Positions 37,650-46,909 are shown, numbered from the stretch's first letter. The stretch: 64,000 bases of DNA from Xenococcus sp. PCC 7305 (GCF_000332055.1 NZ_ALVZ01000226.1:36127-100126), one strand, 5' to 3'. Program-made: numbers and translations. Notes: a model not told the origin generated them from the letters alone.

Positions 37650-38147
37650 ATGAATAAAGGTAAATACACACTGCCATCGACTAATATTGATTTACTAAAA
37701 TCTCTTATTGGCAAGAAAATTGTGAAAGTAAGACGACAAATCATCAAAAATGAAATGCGCCTAGAAAATTTTGAACAGGAAGCTGATGGGCCAGTTGAGT
37801 TGACTTTTGATGACGATAAAGTAATTAGTTTTATTGATTGGACTGAGCCTATTAGTGTTGGGGTTGCCGATGGAGAAATGACTATATATGGTGGTGGATA
37901 TTTTCTAATGGAACTGACCAATAATTCCTTCTGGCAACAAAGAATTGGTCAGAAAATTGTACAAGTTACAATCCTTAAAATTTTAACTCCTTCTCCTAAT
38001 TTTCCTGGTGAATTTGGCATTGAAATTGAATTTGAGAATAATAAGAAAGTAAGTATTGAATATATAGATGATTCAGAATGTCCAGATATAATTAAAGTAC
38101 TTGAAAAGTATGACGAACTACCATGCAATAAACAAATACTTAACTAA
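37650..38147 (+). CDS. Tandem-duplicated protein of unknown family, copy 1 (165 aa)
   Basis: The protein begins MNKGKYTLPSTNIDLLKSLI and contains ADGPVELTFDDDKVISFIDW, MTIYGGGYFLMELTNNSFW and FGIEIEFENNKKVSIEY. It looks like a single alpha/beta or beta-sandwich domain without signal peptide. I do not recognise the family. It is about 80% identical to copy 2 immediately downstream and nearly identical in the first 30 codons, so the duplication is recent. Confidence 0.65.
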   Translation: MNKGKYTLPSTNIDLLKSLIGKKIVKVRRQIIKNEMRLENFEQEADGPVELTFDDDKVISFIDWTEPISVGVADGEMTIYGGGYFLMELTNNSFWQQRIGQKIVQVTILKILTPSPNFPGEFGIEIEFENNKKVSIEYIDDSECPDIIKVLEKYDELPCNKQILN

Positions 38148-38169
38148 TGTAATAACAATAGAAAGAATA

Positions 38170-38670
38170 ATGAATAAAGGTAAATACACACTGCCATCGA
38201 CTAATATTGATTTACTAAAATCTCTTATTGGCAAGAAAATTGTGAAAGTAAGACGGCAAATTATCAAAAATGAAATGAACTTAGATAATTTTGAACAGGA
38301 AGCTGATGGGCCAGTTGAGTTAACTTTTGATGATCATAAAGTAATTAGCTTTATTGATTGGGCTGACCCGTCTAGTGTTGGTGTTGCTGATAGAGAAATG
38401 ACTATATATGGTGGAGAATATTTGCTAATGGAACTGACTAATAATTCCTTCTGGCAACAAAGAATTGAACAAAAAATTGTGCAAGTGATAATTCTTAATG
38501 ATCTAGGTACTTCTGTTGATTATCCTGGTGAGTTTGGCATTGAAATTGAATTCGAGAACAATAAGCAAGTATGCATTGAATATGCGGATGATGCAGTATA
38601 TTCGGATGTTCTCAGAGTAAGTGAAAAATTTGAAAGAAGGCAATGCAAAAAACAAGTAATTCACAAATGA
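38170..38670 (+). CDS. Tandem-duplicated protein of unknown family, copy 2 (166 aa)
   Basis: This second copy of the preceding gene starts with the same MNKGKYTLPSTN sequence at ATG 38170. An in-frame start at 38101 would overlap copy 1 by 47 bases and is rejected because both copies share the same AATA-ATG context at the later site. It diverges from copy 1 mostly in the C-terminal third (LNDLGTSVDYPGEFGIEIEF). It keeps an intact frame. Confidence 0.65.
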   Translation: MNKGKYTLPSTNIDLLKSLIGKKIVKVRRQIIKNEMNLDNFEQEADGPVELTFDDHKVISFIDWADPSSVGVADREMTIYGGEYLLMELTNNSFWQQRIEQKIVQVIILNDLGTSVDYPGEFGIEIEFENNKQVCIEYADDAVYSDVLRVSEKFERRQCKKQVIHK

Positions 38671-38691
38671 GCAAAATAACAACTAGAAATT

Positions 38692-38748
38692 ATGAATCAA
38701 AAAATTATTTGTATTAATCTCAATAATTACTTACTAGGTCAGTTGTAA
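38692..38748 (+). pseudogene. Relic resembling the start of the RTX-like gene at 39974
   Basis: A 19-codon frame (NQKIICINLNNYLLGQL) matches the start of the RTX-like frame (NETIFGTNLNDQLRG) at both nucleotide and residue level. It then stops. It is best read as a decayed 5' end left by duplication. Confidence 0.5.
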
Positions 38749-38771
38749 GAATTAGGAGGTAAGAAAAGATT

Positions 38772-39851
38772 ATGAGCATGTCAATATCGATATCTTTACT
38801 CACCCAAGACAATAATTTTGTTAAAGCTTTTGCCTCTTTAATTCGGCGCCTAACCGCTAAATCTGATTATATAAAGATAAAACGTCTTCAAAAATATCAA
38901 ATCACTGAGGGAGAAGAACTAGACTTAGAAACTTTGATATCAATTTTAGAATCACCTAATAGTGAATCTTTAATTTATTCTGAAGATGCCTTTCGTTTGA
39001 GCATTAGTTATACTCTCGCCTCAGGAGAAGGAGTTCCTTTAACTATTGAGTTCAATGGTAAAGGTTATGGGGATGGGCATAAAGCAAGAAATGACAGCAG
39101 TTTACGAGTAACCGCTCAAGATAGCAGTTTATGGCGATCATGAAAAAAAATTATTCGAGATATTCAAGTTAGTGATTTAGATATTCCCGAATATATTCGA
39201 GGTCTTCAAATTAGAGGTTTAGCTGTCCCCAAATATATCCGAACAGGATTAGCAGAGCAAGTTAATAGAGATTCGGAAATTCTCTTCCTCAAAGTTTGTG
39301 GATTGTGGGAAGAAGATCAGGAAAATTATATAGATCACGGGGCAATGTATTACGAAGCTGGTTGGCCTTGTCCATTAATGTCTCAAATGGTCTACCATAA
39401 AAACCCTCAAGAATTTGCCAGAGATTTTGAACGTATTTATGCTGACTATCACTGTGGAATCCCAATCCCGCTACTTCTACCTCCAGAAATGAATATTTGG
39501 CAACTATCTCTCCAAGAAATTGCCGAATTAAATGAGTATAAAGGATTTGCTAGGCGTTCAGGAAGAAAGTATCCAGCAGGCTATAAGTCTTTTTCCAAAC
39601 CACAAGAATTTTTACCCAAACAAAAAGAAACAGATATCATGAATTTTCTCGAAGGATTGAACAAAGAAAAAGTACAAAAACTTTCAAAACTACCAGCTTC
39701 TAAAATTAAAGCAAAATTTGCTCAAATAGCAGAAAAAGAACTAGTAGAAGTTCGTTATCGTGACTATCAAGAAAGGGGAGCTGTTTTAATTACAGGCGCA
39801 AATTTAAGTGTATGGCGTGCTTATAGAGCTTTGAGTGAGTTAATCGCATAA
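38772..39851 (+). pseudogene. Gene of about 360 codons split by an in-frame TGA, unknown family
   Basis: ATG (38772) lies behind an AGGAGG ribosome-binding site. The frame runs 123 codons to TGA (39141), then continues in the same frame without another stop for 235 codons to 39851. The downstream part has normal protein composition (IRDIQVSDLDIPEYIRG, MYYEAGWPCPLM, DFERIYADYHCGIPIPLL) and only a TTG as a possible own start. A nonsense mutation (for example from TGG or CGA) is the simplest reading. The product is soluble with no recognised domain. Confidence 0.75.
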
Positions 39852-39973
39852 TTGTTTGGCTAATACTTTTATTTTCACTTTCCGCAGTTAATAAATCAAG
39901 CAAACTATATTTGATAACTGCAAACATGCCTTATTTCACATCAAAAAACTAACAAAATACTAACGAAAAAATC

Positions 39974-40368
39974 ATGAACGAAACAATTTTTGGCACGAAT
40001 CTCAACGACCAATTACGAGGTGACATACTCGATAATATCTCTGAATGGGTAGTATGGACACGATGGAGGTAGTGGTTTTGACTCATTTGCGATTACTCCA
40101 GGCAGTCGTTTTAGAGGTCTAGCCAGTACTAATCATTTATTCGTGATTCAAGACTTTAATCTCAATCAAGATACGATGCAATTTTCTGGAAGACAAGATA
40201 GATATTCTATAGTACGTGGTTCAACTAATTCAAATGGACAAATAAATAATCTTGTTTACTATGATCGTAATGATGATGGTCGATTCTTGTACTATGAAAA
40301 TATTGGCATAATCAAGAGTTATGCAGCTTTAAATATCAACTCTGATTCCGTCGAGTTTACTGATTGAA
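39974..40368 (+). pseudogene. Frameshifted RTX-like calcium-binding protein fragment
   Basis: ATG 39974 encodes NETIFGTNLNDQLRGD, an RTX-like nonapeptide start. That frame ends after about 33 codons. A different frame, open from about 40053, continues with YGHDGGSGFDSFAITPGSRF and VIQDFNLNQDTMQFSG to TGA at 40366. The join needs a frameshift or small deletion near 40050. Full-length relatives would be secreted Ca-binding proteins exported by type I secretion. Confidence 0.65.
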
Positions 40369-40427
40369 TATATTTTTGAGTTTGTTGCGATCAGCCGAAG
40401 GCTGGTACTGTGCGATCGCAATTAGAA

Positions 40428-40488
40428 GCGATCGCGATAATAGCTTTGTTGTCATAATTTACCGACTACGCCACAGGAATTTTTTCTA
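40428..40488. repeat. Right copy of the 61-bp direct repeat flanking the island
   Basis: It differs from the left copy at 36600-36660 at about six positions. HIP1 octamers occur at both copies but are not visible in the 3.8 kb between them. This could be a recombination scar or a repeat that captured the island. Confidence 0.8.
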
Positions 40489-40846
40489 TTTTAATTTATT
40501 ATCTTTTGGTCAAATATTTGATAGTTTTAAGAGTGAATAAATTTTTGATTACTCCGAGCGATTACTCCGAGTTTTTTTTGATAATTATTTCTTTGGTCGA
40601 TTGTTTTAATGCTATCAAACATTAGCTGATTAATCAGACAGTTAATAAATGTAACGGGAAAGATCTGTTAATAATCTTTTTTGTATAAAATTACACTACA
40701 TTGTTTAAATTGACTTGAAAAGTACTTTATTAGCTATAAAGCGTTTCTGTAAGTGCTAGCAAATTCTAAAGCAATTATTAGTTAAAAAATGATTTTGTTT
40801 TTCAAAAGATAAAAGACAAAACTTAGAACTTTCTCTTAGGTTTGTT
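40489..40846. other. AT-rich intergenic region, no gene seen
   Basis: The region contains a duplicated GATTACTCCGAG (40543-40554 and 40559-40570) followed by eight T, which might end transcription out of the island. The rest holds short AT-rich sequence and the presumed promoter of the RimB-like operon. No open frame with a ribosome-binding site is convincing. Confidence 0.5.
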
Positions 40847-41365
40847 ATGAAATATATTATTGGGTTATCAACTCTATTCCTAATTATATTAGGATTTCCC
40901 AGCATGGTTCGTTCTCAGTCCACAAATAAATTTGGTATTTATGGTTATTTGGAACGAGCAATGTTAGTAGAAGCAACCTTAGAAATGGCAGCTAAGCTTG
41001 ATACTGGGGCAGATAATTCTTCTCTTAATGCGACAGAGCTAGAATTTTTTGAAAGGGAAGGAAAGTCCTGGGTTCGATTCCAGGTCGAAGGAGATGATGG
41101 CAGAGATGCCATCTTTGAAAGAGAAGTTGTCAGAACGGTTGTGATTAAAAACCGCACGGGAGCCAATGCCAGACGGCCTGTGGTGCTTCTGCGCATTTGT
41201 GTCGGTTCTCATTCAGAGACCGTCGAAGCTAATCTTGCTGACCGTAGTGAGCTTAGTTATCCTCTTCTGTTGGGTCGTTCGTTTCTAGAACAGGGTTTTT
41301 TAGTCAACTCGGCTGCTAAATTTACGACTCCTCTCAATTGCCAAACAGGAGACCAATCTTTATGA
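40847..41365 (+). CDS. RimB-type retropepsin-like aspartic peptidase (annotated as ATP-dependent zinc protease)
   Basis: The 172-residue protein has a signal peptide (about 1-23, ending MVRSQS). A single retropepsin-like domain has the active-site AKLDTGADNSSL and a second GRSFLEQGFLV segment. Pfam calls the family Zn_protease. RimB-type members are linked to RimK ligases that add glutamate tags. The last codons overlap the next gene by four bases (ATGA). With a signal peptide, it likely acts outside the cytoplasm. Confidence 0.85.
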   Translation: MKYIIGLSTLFLIILGFPSMVRSQSTNKFGIYGYLERAMLVEATLEMAAKLDTGADNSSLNATELEFFEREGKSWVRFQVEGDDGRDAIFEREVVRTVVIKNRTGANARRPVVLLRICVGSHSETVEANLADRSELSYPLLLGRSFLEQGFLVNSAAKFTTPLNCQTGDQSL

Positions 41366-42930
41366 AAAATCGCCAACTAATTATTTTAGTAACATCTCTG
41401 ATTGTTGTTGGAGTTTCTCTGTTCCTTTATAAATCTAGTGTATTGGACTTTCCTCTTGTGCCTGATGCCAATTCTGAGAGTTGGCGCGTTGAAGCAAAAC
41501 TGTCTCTAGAAAGCACTGAAAACAATACGATTGCCCAATTATTTTTACCCCAGTCAGAAGGTAATTTTGGGGTCGTTGAAGAAAAATTCCACTCTGAAGA
41601 TTTTGGTTTGACTCTGGCAACCGATAAAAGAGGAAGTAGGTTGGTCACTTGGTCAGCCAGTAATATAGGTGAAAATCGCTTTAATTTATACTACCAGGCG
41701 GATATCTTTCGTTTTAAACGAGCTGAATCTCCCATTGGCACAGCCCGTGATCCTTCCCAGTTTCTCGAATGGGAATTTTTAGTTGATTCTGTTTCTGATG
41801 CTCGCAGGGCAGCACTTAATAGTCTTCAAAAAAGAATAGAACGGCGCTCCGGTACAACTGATATTTATATTAAACAAGCGGTTTCCGAGCTCACTGATGA
41901 GGAGATATCTCCAGAAGAACAATTATTACTAGACGATCCGACTCGTCGACTTCCTGGGGCGAAAAGAGCTGATGGGATTGTGTTGCTGTTAAGAATGAAA
42001 GGAATTCCTGCTCGTTCTGTAAGAGGACTTGATTTAAGAAAATCCGGACGCAGAATAGATCCTGTTCATTGGGTAGAAATTTGGCAGGATGGGAATTGGC
42101 AACCCTATGAAATCGATACGGGAACATTGGGTATCCCCGATTATTATTTTGCTTGGTGGCGAGGCTTTCCTGCTCGCAAAGTTGCTACTGTTGATGGAGG
42201 CAAACTGAGAAATGTCATTTTTTCCGTTCGGCCAATTACTAATCCTCAATACATAACCTCGAAAGCGCTTTCAGAGATTAAGCAAGATCCCATTTACAAT
42301 TTAACTTTGTTTGAACTTCCTGTTGATATTCAGCAAGTTTACCAAGTTTTACTGATGGTTCCCATTGGCGCATTGGTACTAATCATCCTCCGCCAATTTG
42401 TTGGCCTGCGAACTTTTGGGACATTTACCCCTGTATTGGTCGCCTTATCTTTTAGGGAAACTAATCTTTTGGGTGGCATCATTTTATTTAGTGTCATCGT
42501 GGCCGCTGGTCTGATGTTTCGCTCTTATTTTGAGAAACTCAAACTATTGTCAGTGCCCAGGCTTTCAGCAGTTTTGCTAGTCGTCATTATTTTGATGGTC
42601 TTTTCTAGTGTGCTTTTAGAAATGATTAATGTTGGTTCGGGGGTTCGGGTTGCACTATTACCAATGGTTATTTTGGCAATGGTCATTGAAAGAATGTCTG
42701 TTGTTTGGGAAGAATATGGCGCAAAAGATAGTATTAATCGGGGTTTTGCTAGTTTGCTTGCTGCGATTATTGCTTATTTTGTAATGAGTATTAACTATCT
42801 ACAGTTTCTTATTTTCGCTTACCCTGAGCTGCTGTTAATTATCCTAGCTATAACTATTTTAATGGGCAGATATACTGGCTATCGACTATTGGAATTGTAT
42901 CGTTTTCGCAGTTTAGTTGAGCAGGAGTAG
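41362..42930 (+). CDS. 7TM protein with inactive transglutaminase-like domain
   Basis: The 522-residue protein has an N-terminal helix (about 5-22) and an extracytoplasmic transglutaminase-like domain (about 60-300; LPGAKRADGIVLLLRMKGIPARSVRG and HWVEIWQDGNWQPYEID). Seven membrane helices (about 320-515) follow. The usual transglutaminase Cys is replaced (region GAKRADGIVLL), so the domain is probably a peptide-binding module. The family is described as 7TM fused to an inactive transglutaminase. ATG at 41362 overlaps the preceding stop. Confidence 0.88.
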   Translation: MKNRQLIILVTSLIVVGVSLFLYKSSVLDFPLVPDANSESWRVEAKLSLESTENNTIAQLFLPQSEGNFGVVEEKFHSEDFGLTLATDKRGSRLVTWSASNIGENRFNLYYQADIFRFKRAESPIGTARDPSQFLEWEFLVDSVSDARRAALNSLQKRIERRSGTTDIYIKQAVSELTDEEISPEEQLLLDDPTRRLPGAKRADGIVLLLRMKGIPARSVRGLDLRKSGRRIDPVHWVEIWQDGNWQPYEIDTGTLGIPDYYFAWWRGFPARKVATVDGGKLRNVIFSVRPITNPQYITSKALSEIKQDPIYNLTLFELPVDIQQVYQVLLMVPIGALVLIILRQFVGLRTFGTFTPVLVALSFRETNLLGGIILFSVIVAAGLMFRSYFEKLKLLSVPRLSAVLLVVIILMVFSSVLLEMINVGSGVRVALLPMVILAMVIERMSVVWEEYGAKDSINRGFASLLAAIIAYFVMSINYLQFLIFAYPELLLIILAITILMGRYTGYRLLELYRFRSLVEQE

Positions 42931-42936
42931 CGCCAA

Positions 42937-43869
42937 ATGTGGAAAATTGCGAAAGAATTGAAAAAGGCTGGGGTTGTGGGAATTAATGCTCGGAATGCTG
43001 GCTATATCATGCCCCTCAATCAGCGCAAATTTTATCCTTTGGTGGATGATAAGCGACAAACTAAAGAACTGGCAATCAAAGCTGGTCTAGAAATTCCCGA
43101 ACTTTATGCGGTGATTGAGTACCAATGGCAAATTAAAAACTTTCAGAAATTGGTTGCAGGCCATGAAACCTTCGTCATCAAGCCGGCACGAGGTTCTCAA
43201 GGTGATGGAATCACGGTCATTGATCAACGGACCAAAAATGGTTGGCGCAAAGTTGGAGGATCTATTATCAGTGACAATGATGTTTCCTACTACTTGTCGA
43301 ATATTTTGAGTGGCATGTATAGTTTGGCCAATCAGCCTGATGTGGCCTTGGTTGAGTATCGAGTCAATTTCGATCCTGTGTTTTCCAAGATTACCTATAA
43401 AGGAGTTCCTGATATTCGTGTGGTTGTTTATCGAGGAGTTCCCGCAATGGCAATGTTACGTTTGCCGACCAAAGAATCTGATGGCAAAGCTAATTTGCAT
43501 AAAGGAGGAATTGGCGCGGGGGTTGATATTAAAACAGGCATCACAACTACGGCAGTTCAGCATGATAAGGTCGTGGAGTTGCATCCAGATACTAATTTGC
43601 CTGTTGCCAATTTACAAATTCCTAATTGGGAGAAGATCCTTTATATCTCTGCTCTTAGTGCTGAATTGAGTCATCTGGGATATTTGGGTGTTGATATTGT
43701 TCTTGATGAAAATCTGGGCCCTTTGATTTTGGAGTTGAATGCTCGACCTGGTCTAGCAATTCAAATTGCCAATCGGATGGGTTTTGCCGCCCGTTTCCAT
43801 CAAATTGATCTGGCATTGCCTAATCTAGAAACTCTAGAAGAAAAATTAGCTTTTGTGGCTCAACTATAA
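42937..43869 (+). CDS. RimK-like ATP-grasp ligase (alpha-L-glutamate ligase-related)
   Basis: The 310-residue protein has an ATP-grasp fold: FVIKPARGSQGDGITVI (nucleotide-binding Lys and Gly loop), DIRVVVYRGVPAMAMLRLP, NLHKGGIGAGVDI and LILELNARPGLAIQIANR (metal-binding Glu-x-Asn). Such ligases join amino acids to a carboxylate. It begins six bases after the transglutaminase-like gene, completing a three-gene operon. The acceptor is unknown. Confidence 0.88.
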   Translation: MWKIAKELKKAGVVGINARNAGYIMPLNQRKFYPLVDDKRQTKELAIKAGLEIPELYAVIEYQWQIKNFQKLVAGHETFVIKPARGSQGDGITVIDQRTKNGWRKVGGSIISDNDVSYYLSNILSGMYSLANQPDVALVEYRVNFDPVFSKITYKGVPDIRVVVYRGVPAMAMLRLPTKESDGKANLHKGGIGAGVDIKTGITTTAVQHDKVVELHPDTNLPVANLQIPNWEKILYISALSAELSHLGYLGVDIVLDENLGPLILELNARPGLAIQIANRMGFAARFHQIDLALPNLETLEEKLAFVAQL

Positions 43870-43915
43870 GTTACTAAGTTAGTAATTGCTGTAAAAATTT
43901 TCTGGTGAGAATTGA

Positions 43916-44380
43916 TTACTCACCAAAGAATTGATCAATTTGTTTTACATAAGCTAAATTCGCGATCGCAGTTAGGATGTCTCGCCAGTTAGGTTTATGG
44001 GTGTCACCAAGACAGAGATATTGCGTCTCGCTACAGCCAATTCTACCTTTACTATTGGAAAAGCTAATTGTCGGATCTATTGCTTTTATTTGAGCTAAGT
44101 ACTGTTGATTTTGAGGAATACAAAATTCATAACTTAGAGAGCGCAGACTATTACCATTCCCAATCAAACCTTCTGGAGAAATGGAGAAAATATCAAAGGT
44201 TACTTTCTGCAATAGGTTATGGTCTATGTTTTCTTCTGGTGATTTTTCTGCGGGGGATTTAATCCTGTTTACTGAAGATAAGGATAATTCTGCAACTTGA
44301 TTTTTTGCCTGAGTCAATTCAGATGGTATAAAGATTAAAAAAATTGCAAAAGCATATAAAGTGAGCTTGAAATTAGACAT
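43916..44380 (-). CDS. Secreted hypothetical protein, 154 aa
   Basis: A signal peptide (about 1-25, FIPSELTQA) is followed by a domain with SLSYEFCIPQNQQYLAQI, FSNSKGRIGCSETQYLCLG and WRDILTAIANLAYV. Three Cys in the mature part could form a disulfide. No named domain is recognised. It converges on the RimK-like gene. Confidence 0.6.
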   Translation of the reverse strand: MSNFKLTLYAFAIFLIFIPSELTQAKNQVAELSLSSVNRIKSPAEKSPEENIDHNLLQKVTFDIFSISPEGLIGNGNSLRSLSYEFCIPQNQQYLAQIKAIDPTISFSNSKGRIGCSETQYLCLGDTHKPNWRDILTAIANLAYVKQIDQFFGE

Positions 44381-44410
44381 GGCATATTAATTGTAATTAT
44401 TTTTCTCAAA

Positions 44411-44728
44411 CTATTGATTTCTTCCAAAATAAAAACCGATCGCGCTGCCAATCAACACAACTTGCGATGTGATAAGGAGAGTGAGAATATCTTTGCTTTC
44501 TGCTGTGACCAGACCAAAACTAATAACCCCAAAGCAAAATAGAATGGTTGCGCCATAGATACTAATCAGAATGATCACAATAGCTGTCGCTCCATTGTTT
44601 CTCATCGATTCTGGAGACTCAGAAATTCTGTCTTGAGATAGCTTTTCCTCAACGGCTGTTTTTTGATCAGACTTTAATTTATTAGTTGGCAATTTATCTT
44701 GACCTACTGATTTTTCTTCTATTGTCAT
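44411..44728 (-). CDS. Small hypothetical protein with two membrane helices, 105 aa
   Basis: A polar, charged N-terminal half (1-45) precedes two helices (about 47-72 and 82-101), ending GFYFGRNQ. I do not recognise a family. It lies 30 bases upstream of the secreted hypothetical gene on the same strand, so the two may form an operon. Confidence 0.55.
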   Translation of the reverse strand: MTIEEKSVGQDKLPTNKLKSDQKTAVEEKLSQDRISESPESMRNNGATAIVIILISIYGATILFCFGVISFGLVTAESKDILTLLITSQVVLIGSAIGFYFGRNQ

Positions 44729-44744
44729 AGCTAGTCCAGAAGAT

Positions 44745-44781
44745 CCTTACTCATTACTTATTACTTATTACTCATTACTTA
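44745..44781. repeat. ATTACTT/ATTACTC tandem repeat
   Basis: Five seven-base units of TATTACT/CATTACT type lie between the yvcK-like gene and the small membrane protein gene. It is a low-complexity repeat with no visible function. Confidence 0.75.
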
Positions 44782-44818
44782 TTTCATGACTTTCACACAG
44801 CGATATCAGGACGCGTCA

Positions 44819-46135
44819 TCAATTAGAATGAGCGCTGTACCATCTTAATAAGACTCTAGCTAATCGAGCTGGGTCATGGCGAACATAGCCAGTTTCAGGA
44901 TCTTCTTCCATGATGTTAGCAATCACAACTCTTCTTCCCAAGGCAGAAATCTCTTCGCGATCAACATAGACAGGATGGGATTTATCATCTGCATAACGTC
45001 TCAAGGTTTTGGGAGACGGAGCCTTTCGATGTACCATAACCGCATCAAATAGCTTATTTTGAGAAATATGATCGATCGCGCGAATATGTTCGGCGACGGT
45101 ATAGCCTTCGGTTTCCCCAGGTTGGGTCATGATATTACAAATATAAATTCGGGGCACTTTGGCTTTTTCGACTGCCTCACAAATTTCTGGAACCAAAAAA
45201 TTGGGAATAATGCTGGTGTAGAGACTTCCTGGCCCAATGATAATATAGTCGGCCTCTTTGATTGCTGCGATCGCGGTTGGTAAAGCTGGAGGATCTGGGG
45301 GATTACAACCTACATAGCGAATTTTGCCCTGAGCTTTAGGAATATTCGATTCCCCTTTAATTATGCGACCATCATCCATTTGCGCCCACAAACTAACATC
45401 GCTTAAAGTGGCGGGCAACACAGTTCCTCGAACGGCTAATACTTGGGAACTAGCGGCCACAGCTTGCTCCAAATCTCCTGTAATTTCACTCATGGCCGTG
45501 AGGAATAAATTGCCAAAACTGTGTCCACTCAAGCCGTCCCCAGCTTCAAAGCGATATTGAAATAATTCGGTTAATAATTTTTCTTCATCTGCTAAGGCCG
45601 CAATACAGTTGCGAATATCACCAGGAGGCAAGACGCCAATTTCTCTTCTTAATCTGCCTGAAGACCCCCCATCATCTGCCACGGTAACGATCGCTGTAAT
45701 ATTGTGGCTATATTGCTTTAATCCTCTTAGAAGCGTCGAAAGACCTGTCCCTCCACCCAAAACAACAATTTTCGGGCCTTTATTTAAACGACGGTGAGCC
45801 AATAACATATCCACCAATTCTTCATCTCGATCTGGCAATAGGACATCGGTAATCGAACCCAAAGTTCGAGATTGACCCCACAAGACCAAAACTAGACCAA
45901 AGATAATGACTAAAGGGCCAGATATATAGTTGGGAATGACATCGGTAATAAAATCAAAAAATTGGGAAATGGCCGATAAAATACGATAAATCGGTGTTAG
46001 TTTAACCCAAATTGCTCCACCCAAAATAGTCAGCAGTAGACCACTAGTACTGATAAATAACCATCTTTTGACGGATAATCCTGGAGATAGCCATTTAAAC
46101 AAACGATTGACTTTATAAGAACTTTTTTTCCTCAT
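44819..46135 (-). CDS. YvcK/CofD-like gluconeogenesis factor with membrane anchor
   Basis: The 438-residue protein has two hydrophobic segments in the first 95 residues, then a UPF0052/CofD-like domain: [59 protein letters not shown] and [14 protein letters not shown]. In Bacillus YvcK binds UDP-sugars and is needed for cell shape on gluconeogenic carbon. The membrane anchor is an extra compared with Bacillus YvcK, but may be common in cyanobacteria. It stands alone. Confidence 0.9.
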   Translation of the reverse strand: MRKKSSYKVNRLFKWLSPGLSVKRWLFISTSGLLLTILGGAIWVKLTPIYRILSAISQFFDFITDVIPNYISGPLVIIFGLVLVLWGQSRTLGSITDVLLPDRDEELVDMLLAHRRLNKGPKIVVLGGGTGLSTLLRGLKQYSHNITAIVTVADDGGSSGRLRREIGVLPPGDIRNCIAALADEEKLLTELFQYRFEAGDGLSGHSFGNLFLTAMSEITGDLEQAVAASSQVLAVRGTVLPATLSDVSLWAQMDDGRIIKGESNIPKAQGKIRYVGCNPPDPPALPTAIAAIKEADYIIIGPGSLYTSIIPNFLVPEICEAVEKAKVPRIYICNIMTQPGETEGYTVAEHIRAIDHISQNKLFDAVMVHRKAPSPKTLRRYADDKSHPVYVDREEISALGRRVVIANIMEEDPETGYVRHDPARLARVLLRWYSAHSN

Positions 46136-46472
46136 TGGGAATTTGGATGTTTGTTAGAGGTATTTTTGATTTTAAGCCTTAGCTGAGTTTCTCCCACACG
46201 TATAACATATAGAATTAAAGCTTCGCATCAGGAATTGCACCAGGGTAACTCAAGCATAAACGATTGAGCAGTCAATCTTTCTCGATATTTAGGATCTTTA
46301 CTTAACCGAGAAAATGAGAGTTTGCCCCATCGTTATCCATAAAATTGCTATAGACTTATTACTTAGGGTAGAATCCTCTTATCCTCTGAAATAAACAAGA
46401 ATAATTACTCAATTAGTTTAGCTCCTGATGTTCCTGGACTAGTTTCCTCAACTATTACCTATTAACTAAACA
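46136..46472. other. Divergent intergenic region, no gene seen
   Basis: This 337-bp region separates the yvcK-like gene and the blaI-like gene, both reading outwards. I find no convincing open frame, RNA or strong hairpin. It must hold both promoters. Confidence 0.4.
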
Positions 46473-46895
46473 ATGTCCTTTTTACCTAATTATCGTCCCA
46501 AAAAACTTTCCCTAGGCTTCTTGGAAAAAGAGATCCTAGAGATCGTTTGGGAATTAAAACAAGTCACTGTCAAAGATGTACACGATCGCATTCTTGCCGA
46601 CCCGAATCGCGAACTAGCCTATACTTCGGTCACTACTGTATTACGTCGCCTCACAGAAAAAGGCTGGCTCAGATGTGAAAAACAACAGAAAAAAGGACGA
46701 GCCTTCTATTGGGAAGCGTTGGTTTCTCGTCAGCAAGCTCAAGCAATTCAAGCCTACGAAAGATTGAATAATTTTCTCGAAATTGGCAATGCCGATGTAG
46801 TTGCTTCTTTTGCCGATAGTTTAGATACGACTAGCATAGAAAAACTAGAAGCGATCGCGGACAAACTTAAAAAATTGCGTCAAGAAAGACAATAG
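46473..46895 (+). CDS. BlaI/MecI/CopY-family transcriptional repressor
   Basis: The 140-residue protein has a winged helix (about 15-85; LEKEILEIVWELKQVTVKDV and YTSVTTVLRRLTEKGWL) and a C-terminal dimerisation helix. The family binds palindromic operators and is inactivated by proteolysis. It lies 14 bases before an M56-type peptidase, the classic BlaI-BlaR1 arrangement. No beta-lactamase gene is nearby. In other cyanobacteria BlaI-like proteins regulate photosynthetic electron transport or ATP synthase genes. Confidence 0.92.
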   Translation: MSFLPNYRPKKLSLGFLEKEILEIVWELKQVTVKDVHDRILADPNRELAYTSVTTVLRRLTEKGWLRCEKQQKKGRAFYWEALVSRQQAQAIQAYERLNNFLEIGNADVVASFADSLDTTSIEKLEAIADKLKKLRQERQ

Positions 46896-46909
46896 GGGGC
46901 ATCGGAATC

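Noticed and set aside
41060..41090. tRNA T-arm-like sequence (CCTGG, GTTCGATT, CCAGG)
   Set aside because: It lies inside the RimB-like coding frame, has an eight-base loop rather than seven, and no acceptor, D or anticodon arm is found around it.
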